Source of the DNA: Nitrospirota bacterium
GTDB taxonomy: Bacteria > Nitrospirota > Nitrospiria > Nitrospirales > Nitrospiraceae
Assembly: GCA_030684575.1 (NCBI GenBank)
Contig: JAUXVD010000008.1
Coordinates: forward strand, 868,001 to 932,000
Direction: 5' to 3'
Length of the DNA: 64,000 nt
Within the stretch, counting starts at the first letter, position 1. Every line of letters begins with the position of its first letter. The notes under the pieces are model-generated. The model saw only the letters and a list, made by a program, of their open reading frames with translations. It was not told the origin of the DNA and searched no databases. The position numbers and the translations under genes are program-made. This document shows positions 8,144-15,378 of this stretch, piece by piece.

Positions 8144-8934
8144 CTAGTATCCCGGGTCCGCCGACGTTGGCGTGCGTGGTGATCACCAAGAACGAAGAAG
8201 CTAACATCCTGGACTGCTTGCGGTCGGCTCAGTGGGCCAATGAGCTGATCGTGGTCGATGCGGAAAGCCGTGATCGGACCGTGGAGCTGGCTCGTGGAGC
8301 TGGCGCTCAGGTGTTTGTGCGTCCCTGGCCCGGCTTTGGCCTACAGAAGAATTTCGGGATGGCACAGGCGTCGTCTGGGTGGGTGCTGATCCTTGATGCC
8401 GATGAACGAGTGACCGAGGAGCTTTGTGCAGAGGTGAAGGTCTGCCTCGAACGATGGAGGACCGGCGCTCCCGTAGCCTATCGAATTCCCAGGCGAAACT
8501 TTTTTTATGGTGCATGGGTGCGATGGGGCGGCGTCTACCCCGACTATCAAGTGCGTCTGTTTCGTCGGGGGCTGGCTCAGTATAACGATGTCGCGGTGCA
8601 TGAAAATCTTCTCGTCGAGGGAGAGGTCGGCACATTGGTCGGGCACCTCGATCATTACACGGAGCGGCGCATTCAGGATCACTTCAAAAAATTCGGCCTC
8701 TATACCACGCTCGCGGCACAGGAGAAGGCTAAGAAGGTTCGACTCGTTCGTTGGGTTGATCTGGTCTTCCGTCCCCTGGTGGTCTTGGGCAAAACCTATG
8801 TATTGAAACAGGGGTTCCGCGATGGGGTGCGCGGGCTCATTGTCTGTGTGTTTGCCAGCATGTACACCTTCGTGAAGTATGCCAAGCTGTGGGATGTCAC
8901 CAGGCAGGCGGCCTCTCACCCGGATGCCAGGTAG
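8140..8934 (+). CDS. GT2 glycosyltransferase, WaaE/KdtX-like (second copy)
   Basis: A 264-residue GT-A enzyme resembling the product at 5467: TLACVVITKNEEANILDCLRS, VVDAESRDRT, LILDADERVTEEL and the RRNFFYGAWVRWGGVYPDYQ segment that matches RKNYFLGRWIKHCGWYPDYR of the other copy. The shared blocks argue for an old duplication with divergence. ATGA overlap with the upstream gene and a one-base overlap with the next GT4 gene place it in the core operon. Inferred role: transfer of a hexose to the LPS core. Confidence 0.82.
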   Translation: MTSIPGPPTLACVVITKNEEANILDCLRSAQWANELIVVDAESRDRTVELARGAGAQVFVRPWPGFGLQKNFGMAQASSGWVLILDADERVTEELCAEVKVCLERWRTGAPVAYRIPRRNFFYGAWVRWGGVYPDYQVRLFRRGLAQYNDVAVHENLLVEGEVGTLVGHLDHYTERRIQDHFKKFGLYTTLAAQEKAKKVRLVRWVDLVFRPLVVLGKTYVLKQGFRDGVRGLIVCVFASMYTFVKYAKLWDVTRQAASHPDAR

Positions 8935-10052
8935 TGGCCACGCGAATTCTGTACGTGCATGGGGTTGAGGCCATCGGCGGGGCGGAGCGCGATCTGACGG
9001 CCTTGCTGAAGACTCTTGATCGACAACAGTGGGAGCCGCATGTGGCCTGTCCAGGGACAGGTCCCTTCCAAGATCAGCTCCATGCGATTGCAGTTCCTAC
9101 TCATGCGCTCAGTCTCCCTCCCTGGAGAAAGTTCCGTTCATTCTTTCAGCGCCGATCGGCGGTTCGGCGCCTGGAGGTTCTCGTGCATCAGCTCGATCCC
9201 GCCATGATCCATGTGAACGATATCTGGTGGGTGCCCCATACTGTGAGGGCGGTACGTGGTCTGTCGAAATCCCTGTCGATCGTGGCGCATGTGCGGCAGG
9301 AAATCGAGCCGGCGAAGGTACGACGGTATCAGCTTGATCGAGTCGAGTCTGTCATCGCCATCTCTCGGCAGATTGAACAGTCACTGGTCGCTGGCGGAGT
9401 ATCGGCGAGTAAGGTGCGAACTATTTACAGCGGCATCGATCTCTCGGAGCAACCACTCGCGCGCGATGATCAGTCGATACGTCGGATGATCGGGGTTTCG
9501 GAGGGAGCGGTTCTGCTCGGCACCGTCGCCAATCTGTTCCCACGAAAAGGCTATGAGGTCATGCTTCGGGCCATTCCGGCTATCATCCGTGCGGTTCCAA
9601 CGGTGCATTACGTGATCGTGGGCAGTGACGATCACGACTATGCCGATCGGCTGAAACGACTCTCGCAGGAGCTGGATATCGCCGACCGCATACACATCGT
9701 TGGCTTTCAAGACCAGGTTAGGCCCATCCTGGCCTGCCTCGAGCTGTATGTGCACCCGGCTCTTATGGAGGGGTTTGGGATCGCCGTGGTCGAAGCGATG
9801 GCCATGGGGAAGGCCGTGGTTGCGACCTCGACTGGGGGGCTTCCCGAAGTCGTGGCGCAGGGAGAGACGGGGCTACTTGTTCCTCCTGGGGATGTCGAAT
9901 CTTTAGCCGCAACCGTGGTCTCGCTCCTTGAAGACAAGGTCCGACGTGAGCAGATGGGCCGTAACGGAAGGGCTCGCGCGCAGGAACGATTTAGCCTCGA
10001 TGCCTCAGTGCGGCAGGTCGAACAGCTGTATGGGGAAGTATTGGGCATCTAG
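8934..10052 (+). CDS. GT4 family glycosyltransferase
   Basis: GTG at 8934 overlaps the last base of the preceding TAG and gives VATRILYVHGVEAIGGAERD, a typical GT4 N terminus with the glycine-rich GGAERD acceptor loop. An ATG at 8889 would overlap the previous gene by 46 bases and adds nonhomologous residues. The C-terminal domain has LGTVANLFPRKGYEVMLRA and the donor-binding segment HPALMEGFGIAVVEAMAMGK. At 372 residues it has ordinary GT4 length. It is the last gene before the spacer with the palindromic element at 10130. Confidence 0.85.
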   Translation: MATRILYVHGVEAIGGAERDLTALLKTLDRQQWEPHVACPGTGPFQDQLHAIAVPTHALSLPPWRKFRSFFQRRSAVRRLEVLVHQLDPAMIHVNDIWWVPHTVRAVRGLSKSLSIVAHVRQEIEPAKVRRYQLDRVESVIAISRQIEQSLVAGGVSASKVRTIYSGIDLSEQPLARDDQSIRRMIGVSEGAVLLGTVANLFPRKGYEVMLRAIPAIIRAVPTVHYVIVGSDDHDYADRLKRLSQELDIADRIHIVGFQDQVRPILACLELYVHPALMEGFGIAVVEAMAMGKAVVATSTGGLPEVVAQGETGLLVPPGDVESLAATVVSLLEDKVRREQMGRNGRARAQERFSLDASVRQVEQLYGEVLGI

Positions 10053-10129
10053 AAAGCAGTGGGAATGTTCTATCGTAATCTAGGGTTTTTGGTGTTCACA
10101 TGGGTAGGATGTTTGAACGCGTGATGCAC

Positions 10130-10251
10130 GGGATACTCAAAATGGCCATCCAGCAAGGCCGCAGCGAGCGAAGGGGCGAGGCGTACCCTTGGGGATACGT
10201 TGAGGCCCTGAACGATGCGAGAACGACGCTGGTGGACTTTTTCAGTATCCC
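10130..10251 (+). repeat. MITE-like palindromic element with terminal inverted repeats
   Basis: GGGATACTCAAAATGGCC at 10130-10147 is matched in inverse orientation by GGACTTTTTCAGTATCCC at 10234-10251, and the pairing continues imperfectly inwards (CCATCCAGC against GCTGGTGG). The whole 122 bp could fold into a long hairpin. It contains no gene, sits between two GT4 genes and ends 16 bases before the next ATG. This is the layout of a non-autonomous mobile or REP-type element. It resembles spacer repeats I associate with Nitrospira, but only a genome search can confirm copy number. Confidence 0.7.
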
Positions 10252-10267
10252 GTGAGAAGGGGCGTGA

Positions 10268-11380
10268 ATGAGAATCGGTTTTGATGCCAATCCGATGGTG
10301 GGCGATATGGGTGGGGTTGGGTGGCACAGCTACCACTTGCTTCGTGCGATGTTGGCACGGCAAGAAGACCTCGACGTTGTGGCTTATGCCAAACCAGGCG
10401 CCGAACGGCCTGATTCGTTGGCTACATGGCCTGGCGTTGAGCGGCTTCAGTGGGTGAACTCGAGTCGTTGGGGAATGGCGAAGCGGGGTTCATCCGATCT
10501 ATTGGATCTGTACCATGGAACCAATTTCCGGATGCAGACGGTCGGGCGGTATGGCGGGCTTGTTACGATCCACGATCTCTGGTTGGATCGCCACCCTGAG
10601 TTCTCGAAGAAGATGTTGGGACAGTGGCCGTCGTCGTTTAAAACAAGGCAAACGGCGTTGCGAGCCAGAAAAACGATCACGGTGTCCGAGTTTTCCGCGA
10701 GAGAACTCGTGGAGCTCTATGGATTGAAGCGCGAGCATATCAGGGTCATTCCCAACGGCGTGTCGGATGATTTTGTGCCACGTCGGGATGAACAGGCGAT
10801 GGCGGAGTTGCGGAAACGGATCGGTCTGAAGGCTGAACGGTTTGTCTTATTTGTCGGAGGGGCGGACCCGCGTAAGAATCATCAGACGTTTCTTGAAGGC
10901 GCCGAGATGGTGCGGAGAAAGTTGGGGGCGAGAATGCTGGTTCTGGTCGGCTCGCCCATCCATCCGTTCGGGAACTACGAAGAGACGGCTCGACGGCGTA
11001 GCTTGCAGGAAAAGGCGCTCTGTCCAGGGAGGCTGTCCACGAGCGATCTGCAGTTGTTGTATTCTTTTGCCGACTTGTTTGTATTCCCCTCGCTGTACGA
11101 AGGGTTTGGGATGCCGGTGTTAGAAGCGATGGCCTGTGGGGCGCCGGTGCTCACGTCTAATTCGACCGCGTTGGTAGAAGTCGCGGGCGATGCGGCGGTG
11201 TTGGCAGACCCTCAGGATCCTCGGGCGCTTGGAGAGGCCATGATCCGTGTGCTGGAGGATGAGTCGCTTCGAGCCACGTTGAAGGTCAAAGGATTTGAGC
11301 GCGCCAAACAGTATTCCTGGGAGCAAGCGGGGGCCAAGACCGTCGCGCTGTACCGGGAGTTGTGCGAAGGGAAAAGCTAG
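10268..11380 (+). CDS. GT4 family glycosyltransferase
   Basis: A 370-residue GT-B enzyme: [23 protein letters not shown] at the N terminus (GGVG acceptor loop), [53 protein letters not shown] and the donor motif [28 protein letters not shown] upstream of the ATG is a good ribosome-binding site, needed because the palindromic element separates this gene from the operon upstream. The pattern resembles mannosyl/rhamnosyl GT4 enzymes, but the substrate is not defined. Confidence 0.85.
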   Translation: MRIGFDANPMVGDMGGVGWHSYHLLRAMLARQEDLDVVAYAKPGAERPDSLATWPGVERLQWVNSSRWGMAKRGSSDLLDLYHGTNFRMQTVGRYGGLVTIHDLWLDRHPEFSKKMLGQWPSSFKTRQTALRARKTITVSEFSARELVELYGLKREHIRVIPNGVSDDFVPRRDEQAMAELRKRIGLKAERFVLFVGGADPRKNHQTFLEGAEMVRRKLGARMLVLVGSPIHPFGNYEETARRRSLQEKALCPGRLSTSDLQLLYSFADLFVFPSLYEGFGMPVLEAMACGAPVLTSNSTALVEVAGDAAVLADPQDPRALGEAMIRVLEDESLRATLKVKGFERAKQYSWEQAGAKTVALYRELCEGKS

Positions 11381-11381
11381 G

Positions 11382-11431
11382 GGCCATGAGCAATCAGTTT
11401 CTATTTTTTTCATCGGCCATTAAGCTATCAG
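11382..11431 (+). repeat. Imperfect direct repeat in spacer
   Basis: GGCCATGAGCAATCAG at 11382-11397 is repeated as GGCCATTAAGCTATCAG at 11415-11431. A T-rich run lies between the copies. The repeats fill the 61-bp gap between a GT4 gene and the next GT9 gene. No function is evident. Confidence 0.4.
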
Positions 11432-11441
11432 CTCTTTTTCC

Positions 11442-12494
11442 ATGACAAACGTCCTGATCATCAAGCTTCGCTACATCGGTGACGTCTTATTGGCGACGCC
11501 GACGATTCGTGCCATCAAAGCGGCAAGACCGGATGTCCGGGTCACGATGATGGTGAATCGCGGGACCGAGGACCTGTTGTTCGAGAACCCAGACGTCGAC
11601 GAAATCGTTATCGTGGACAAAGGATCTTTGCTGGCGCAATGGCGGTTCATCGTCGGGCTGCGTCGTCGGCGATTCGATACGGTGATCGATTTGACGGATG
11701 GAGACCGGTCTGCGTTTCTAAGCTGGGTCAGCGGGGCGCCGGTTCGGATTGGATTCGACGACGACCACCGTTGGCGAGGAAACTGTTACACGCAAGTGGT
11801 TCAACCTGCCTCTGGCCCGCGACATCGGATTGATCGGGATCTGGAAACCCTCAAGCCCATAGGTGTCCAATCCAGCGTCACAGATCCTCATCTGTCGCTC
11901 ACGCCGGAAGAGGGGAGAGATGCGGATCACCTCTTAGATCAACTTGGGGTTCAGCGGTCGCAGCCGATGGTGATACTACAGCCTGGCGCCCGTTACTGGT
12001 TTAAGGCTTGGCCTCCTGAGCGGTTCGCAGAGCTGGCCGATCGTGTGGTGACTGAGTATGGCTGTCAGGTATTGATCGGGGGCAGCCACCAGGACGGAGA
12101 GCTCGCACAACAGATTCGGCAGATGGCGAAACGTAGCCCCATCATCATGGCTGGCCGTACAACCATTAGACAGTTCGCGGCCATCGCCAAGAAGTCAGTG
12201 CTCTTCGTGGGAAACGATAGCGGCGCAATGCATATCGCCTCCGCGGTGGGTACTCCGGTGGTGGCGTTGTTTGGCCCGTCGAATCCTTGCGAGTGGGGGC
12301 CTCGCGGCGGCCCTGTGGTGGTGCTTTATAAGGGACTCGACTGCCGAAGTTGCTTTCATCCAACCTGTACCAGAGGCGAGGAGAATTGTATGAGACTCAT
12401 TACGGTCCAGGAGGTGTTTGCTGCGGCCCAGCAGCTTCTCGCCGTCGAGAAACTCGGGCATGGGACGGCCTCGCGAGACTGTTCAGCGTACTGA
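11442..12494 (+). CDS. GT9 heptosyltransferase, WaaQ-like
   Basis: Third GT9 member in the window. The N terminus VLIIKLRYIGDVLLATPTIRAI and the internal VILQPGARYWFKAWPPERFAELADR resemble heptosyltransferase III (WaaQ-type) more than WaaC or WaaF. The C-terminal NDSGAMHIASAVGTPVVALFGPS holds the ADP-heptose-binding residues. WaaQ adds a side-branch heptose to HepII of the inner core. Length 350 is normal. No strong ribosome-binding site is seen before ATG 11442; the spacer carries a short direct repeat. Confidence 0.8.
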   Translation: MTNVLIIKLRYIGDVLLATPTIRAIKAARPDVRVTMMVNRGTEDLLFENPDVDEIVIVDKGSLLAQWRFIVGLRRRRFDTVIDLTDGDRSAFLSWVSGAPVRIGFDDDHRWRGNCYTQVVQPASGPRHRIDRDLETLKPIGVQSSVTDPHLSLTPEEGRDADHLLDQLGVQRSQPMVILQPGARYWFKAWPPERFAELADRVVTEYGCQVLIGGSHQDGELAQQIRQMAKRSPIIMAGRTTIRQFAAIAKKSVLFVGNDSGAMHIASAVGTPVVALFGPSNPCEWGPRGGPVVVLYKGLDCRSCFHPTCTRGEENCMRLITVQEVFAAAQQLLAVEKLGHGTASRDCSAY

Positions 12495-12508
12495 TCTAAG
12501 GGTGTGCA

Positions 12509-13420
12509 ATGCCATTGGTAAGTGTCGTGATCCCGGTCTATAACGGCGAGCGATTTCTCCGGGAATCGCTGGAGAGCGTGTTTGCGCAAACCTTTCGCGA
12601 TTATGAAGTTGTGTGCGTGGATGACGGATCTACGGATGGATCATACGCGCTCCTGAAACAATTTGGAGCGCGACTGAGAGTGATTCAGCAGGCGAACGCA
12701 GGGCAAAGTGCCGCGCGCAATGCAGGTGTGGAAGCCGCCGACGGGCGGTTTGTGGCGTTTCTCGATCAGGACGACCGGTGGTATCCAACGAAATTGGCAC
12801 AGCAGGTGGCGGAACTGACTGCGAGACCCGATGTGACGATGGTGCATTGTAACTACGATAGGATGGACGGCGATGGACGAGTGCTGGTGGCGGGGGCCGC
12901 GCTAGTTGAGCGGGTATCGGCTTTGGCATCACCGCTTGGACGTTTGATCGGGGAAGCGCTCGTTTTTCCTTCGGCGATGATGGTCCGGCGCGACGTCTTC
13001 CAACGGGTGGGTGGATTCGACCCTGAGTTGCGAGGATTCGAAGATTTCGATCTCATCGCCAGACTGAAACAGCAGGGTTACTTTGTGTTATTGAAGGAGC
13101 CTGGGATGGCCTACAGGCTTCATGCGGGAGGATTCACCAGGGCAGGCGGGATGGGCATCATTCGAAGCCGTGAGCGCTTCCTGCTTCGAATGAGGGCGCT
13201 CTATGTGGGTGATCGAGTTAAGGCCGCCCTCATTGATCGCATGCTCGCGGAGTGCTACTCGGATTGGGGCATACATGCCGCAAGGGACGGACAGCCGCGC
13301 AAGGGGTGGGTGAAGCTTATTCAAGCCCTGAAGCAGGATCCATGGAAGTTCCGCACCTATTCCAGACTCGTTCGGGTCTCGTGGCAAGCGGTGGTCTCCA
13401 TTCAACGTTCGAGAGCGTAG
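12509..13420 (+). CDS. GT2 family glycosyltransferase
   Basis: A canonical GT2 protein of 303 residues: PLVSVVIPVYNGERFLRESLESV, VDDGSTDGS, FLDQDDRWYPTK (metal site) and the acceptor-side GFEDFDLIARLKQQG. AAGGG lies 7 bases before the ATG. It closes the LPS-core part of the window; the next 220 bases hold a new promoter and operator, so it is likely the last gene of its transcript. Specificity is unknown. Confidence 0.82.
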   Translation: MPLVSVVIPVYNGERFLRESLESVFAQTFRDYEVVCVDDGSTDGSYALLKQFGARLRVIQQANAGQSAARNAGVEAADGRFVAFLDQDDRWYPTKLAQQVAELTARPDVTMVHCNYDRMDGDGRVLVAGAALVERVSALASPLGRLIGEALVFPSAMMVRRDVFQRVGGFDPELRGFEDFDLIARLKQQGYFVLLKEPGMAYRLHAGGFTRAGGMGIIRSRERFLLRMRALYVGDRVKAALIDRMLAECYSDWGIHAARDGQPRKGWVKLIQALKQDPWKFRTYSRLVRVSWQAVVSIQRSRA

Positions 13421-13581
13421 ATGACGGCGGTGAGCTGGATGCTGAACCCTTCGCCATTGGTTATCGGCTTTGGCGCGTGAAGCGCATGGGTCGGTTGGTC
13501 TTTCTTGATTATTTGCCCCTCTTCCTCCTTGTCTCACCGCAGCCCTTAATCATAGATGGGCAGGGGCATCAGATTTCCTGC

Positions 13582-13615
13582 TTGACAGGTTTTCACAATG
13601 TGTTCATATTGTGAA
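13582..13615 (+). promoter_or_regulatory. Sigma-70-type promoter overlapped by a perfect palindromic operator
   Basis: TTGACA (13582-13587), a 17-base spacer and CATATT (13605-13610, 4 of 6 to TATAAT) make a good promoter. The palindrome TTCACAAT (13592-13599), 8 bases, ATTGTGAA (13608-13615) covers the spacer and the -10 box. Centre-to-centre spacing of the arms is 16 bases, which suits a winged-helix dimer. It lies just upstream of the regulator at 13643, so autorepression is the simplest reading. Confidence 0.65.
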
Positions 13616-13642
13616 CTCAATTTCAATTTGCCCGTATAATTC

Positions 13643-14230
13643 ATGGATTTACAGGGTCAACGAGACCTTCTCCTCCTCAACGAACTCGATCGAGATGGCG
13701 GGGCCACGCAGCGTACCCTTGCCACTAAACTAGGTGTTGCGCTCGGCCTGACCAATCTGTATCTCAAACGTTTGGCTCATAAGGGCTACATCAAGGTTAC
13801 GACCATCCCGCGGAATCGAATCAGGTACCTCCTGACGCCACAGGGCTTCACCGAGAAATCACGTCTGACGTATCTCTACATGCAGCACTCCCTTTCGTAT
13901 TACCGTGACATGCGGGCTCGCCTCAAAGAGATGATGTCGATATTCGGCGGCTCTCATGGCCAGCGAGTGGTGATTTATGGGACGAGTGAGTTGGCAGAAT
14001 TGGCCTACCTGTCGCTTCGAGAGATGAACATCGACTGTGTGGGATTCATTGATGGGAGCTCGCGTGAGTCGTTTCTTTCCTGTCCGGTATCTTCTCCGGA
14101 CAGAATTGCCAGCTGGCAGTTCGATCGAGTGTTGATTGCAGATCTTGAGCATGCGGATGCCTGTGAGGAGCAGTTGGTACAGTCGGGAGTTTCGCGCGAG
14201 AAAGTGATGAGGCTCGGGTTACGTCGGTAG
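13643..14230 (+). CDS. Winged-helix (MarR/EPS-type) regulator with C-terminal Rossmann-like domain
   Basis: Residues 1-75 form a winged helix: NELDRDGGATQRTLATKLGV (recognition region), LTNLYLKRLAHKGYIKVTTI and the wing NRIRYLLTPQGF. This resembles the exopolysaccharide-associated MarR-type regulators found at the front of EPS clusters. Residues of about 105-195 look like a Rossmann domain, RVVIYGTSELAELAYLSLREM, then CVGFIDGS, similar to the N-terminal part of PglD-type and CoA-binding-like sensor domains. That could let it read a nucleotide, sugar nucleotide or CoA ligand (inference). It is the first gene after a new promoter, followed by an ops-like site and a NusG paralogue, and probably controls the glycan genes downstream. 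Confidence 0.72.
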   Translation: MDLQGQRDLLLLNELDRDGGATQRTLATKLGVALGLTNLYLKRLAHKGYIKVTTIPRNRIRYLLTPQGFTEKSRLTYLYMQHSLSYYRDMRARLKEMMSIFGGSHGQRVVIYGTSELAELAYLSLREMNIDCVGFIDGSSRESFLSCPVSSPDRIASWQFDRVLIADLEHADACEEQLVQSGVSREKVMRLGLRR

Positions 14231-14250
14231 TGCAGGTTGTGCAGCAGTCG

Positions 14251-14263
14251 GGCGGTAGCTCAT
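14251..14263 (+). promoter_or_regulatory. ops-like sequence
   Basis: GGCGGTAGCTCAT shares its first nine bases with the E. coli ops element that recruits RfaH. It lies in the transcribed region after the regulator and upstream of the NusG-type paralogue. A nine-base match can occur by chance in 64 kb, so this is tentative. Confidence 0.3.
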
Positions 14264-14313
14264 AGACGGTTTTCGCTTGTAACTGTAAGTGAAAGGGCGG
14301 AGCTCCGCCAAAT

Positions 14314-14418
14314 TGGTCTATCTGGTCAATGAGGTCTGTCTAGTCTGTCTGGTTAGTTGACCGAATAGGCAGAATAGATCTCTTTGGCCAGACAGACCAG
14401 ATCGATGGGATAGACCAG
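14314..14418 (+). repeat. GACCAG/CTGGTC inverted repeat tract, left of the four-helix-bundle gene
   Basis: GGTCTATC (14315-14322) pairs with GATAGACC (14410-14417), and GTCTGTCTGG (14343-14352) pairs with CCAGACAGAC (14388-14397), giving a nested palindrome of about 100 bp. The same GACCAGACAGACC units appear again at 14791-14840 on the other side of the gene. Confidence 0.65.
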
Positions 14419-14422
14419 CCCA

Positions 14423-14812
14423 ATGAAACTCTCTAGATTTGAGGACCTCGATTGTTGGAAAGAAGCCAGGCAGTTGACACGGCAGATCTACGAAGCGATA
14501 GGCCTGAACCAGACTTGGCAAAAGGACTTTCGTCTTTGTGGACAAATTCAGGGAGCGGCTGTTTCCGTCATGGCCAATATTGCAGAAGGATTCGCTCGGC
14601 ATTCCGACAAGGAGTTTGTTCAGTTCTTATTTGTAGCCATGGCATCTGCAGCCGAGGTTCAAAGCCATCTTTATGTGGCCGTAGATCAGGGATATCTTTC
14701 CAAAGAGATGTTCGACTCAATCTATGAGCAAGTGGGGAAAACTAGCAGGATCGTTTCCGGTTTCATTAAGTATCTTAGAACACAAGCCAAGCAGACCAGA
14801 CAGACGAAATAG
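14423..14812 (+). CDS. Four-helix-bundle protein (23S rRNA IVP-like family)
   Basis: A 129-residue protein of the small helical family (TIGR02436) first met as proteins encoded in 23S rRNA intervening sequences. Visible signatures are RFEDLDCWKEARQLTRQIYEAI at the start, DFRLCGQIQGAAVSVMANIAEGF in the middle (the most conserved part) and a last helix IVSGFIKYL. The C-terminal tail KQTRQTK is encoded by the GACCAGACAGAC repeat itself. No ribosome-binding site is evident. Family members are scattered and often lie among low-complexity repeats; their function is unresolved. Here it interrupts the regulator-NusG gene pair. Confidence 0.85.
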   Translation: MKLSRFEDLDCWKEARQLTRQIYEAIGLNQTWQKDFRLCGQIQGAAVSVMANIAEGFARHSDKEFVQFLFVAMASAAEVQSHLYVAVDQGYLSKEMFDSIYEQVGKTSRIVSGFIKYLRTQAKQTRQTK

Positions 14813-14840
14813 AAAATAGACCAGATGGACCAGACAGACC
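14791..14840 (+). repeat. GACCAG repeat tract, right of the four-helix-bundle gene
   Basis: Tandem imperfect units GACCAGACAGAC, ATAGACCAGATG and GACCAGACAGACC. The tract contains the stop of the four-helix-bundle gene (TAG 14810-14812) and the ATG (14825) and first codons of the NusG-like gene. Confidence 0.65.
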
Positions 14841-15331
14841 ATCCGTTGCGCTGGTACGCCCTTCGGACCCGATCACGCCATGAAAAGATTGTGCGCGACC
14901 AGCTTGCGAATCAGGGGATTGAGCCGTTATTGCCGACGGTCAAGCGATTGAGCCAATGGAAGGATCGGAAAAAAGAGGTCGAGGTTCCGCTCTTTTCAGG
15001 CTATTGCTTCGTCCGTTTTGCAGCGGAGCAAAAGCTGCCGGTGCTGAAGACGATCGGTGTGGTCGATATTGTCGGGGCCAGCCATTGCCCTGAACCGATC
15101 GCGGACGAGGAGATTGCGGCGCTCAGAACTCTCATGACCAGTGTGTTGCCGTACGATTCGCATCCGTATCTGCACGAAGGCATACAGGTGGAGGTCATTC
15201 GAGGTCCGTTGCAAGGGATTCGCGGGATTCTCTTGCGCAAAGAAAAACACCATCGCTTGGTATTGGGTGTTCGCCTGATTCAGCAAGCTGCAGCAGTAGA
15301 GATCGATGTGAACGATGTGGTGGCGGCCTAG
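14825..15331 (+). CDS. NusG-family elongation factor paralogue (RfaH/UpxY-like)
   Basis: A 168-residue NusG paralogue: RWYALRTRSRHEKIVRDQL and VEVPLFSGYCFVRF form the NGN domain that binds RNA polymerase, and GIQVEVIRGPLQGIRGILLRKEKHHRLVLGVRLI is the KOW motif. Housekeeping NusG sits with rplK; copies at the head of surface-polysaccharide operons (RfaH, UpxY, LoaP types) suppress premature termination in the long operon below. About 48 kb of co-directional glycan genes follow. The N terminus MDQTDHP is encoded by the repeat tract, so the insertion event may have replaced the original 5' end. The target site is unknown; an ops-like sequence lies at 14251. Confidence 0.85.
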   Translation: MDQTDHPLRWYALRTRSRHEKIVRDQLANQGIEPLLPTVKRLSQWKDRKKEVEVPLFSGYCFVRFAAEQKLPVLKTIGVVDIVGASHCPEPIADEEIAALRTLMTSVLPYDSHPYLHEGIQVEVIRGPLQGIRGILLRKEKHHRLVLGVRLIQQAAAVEIDVNDVVAA

Positions 15332-15378
15332 GCGGCTGCCCACGATCATATGCTCCTTTTGCGACATGTGAACTTTGC

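Noticed and set aside
13252-13614. 120-codon plus-strand frame running out of the GT2 gene into the promoter region
   Set aside because: More than half overlaps the GT2 gene in another frame, the product has no recognisable feature and it runs through the promoter and operator.
13635-13640. TATAAT just before the regulator start as the -10 box
   Set aside because: It ends two bases before the ATG, so a normal start site would fall inside the gene; no suitable -35 at 16-18 bases. The TTGACA/CATATT pair upstream fits better.
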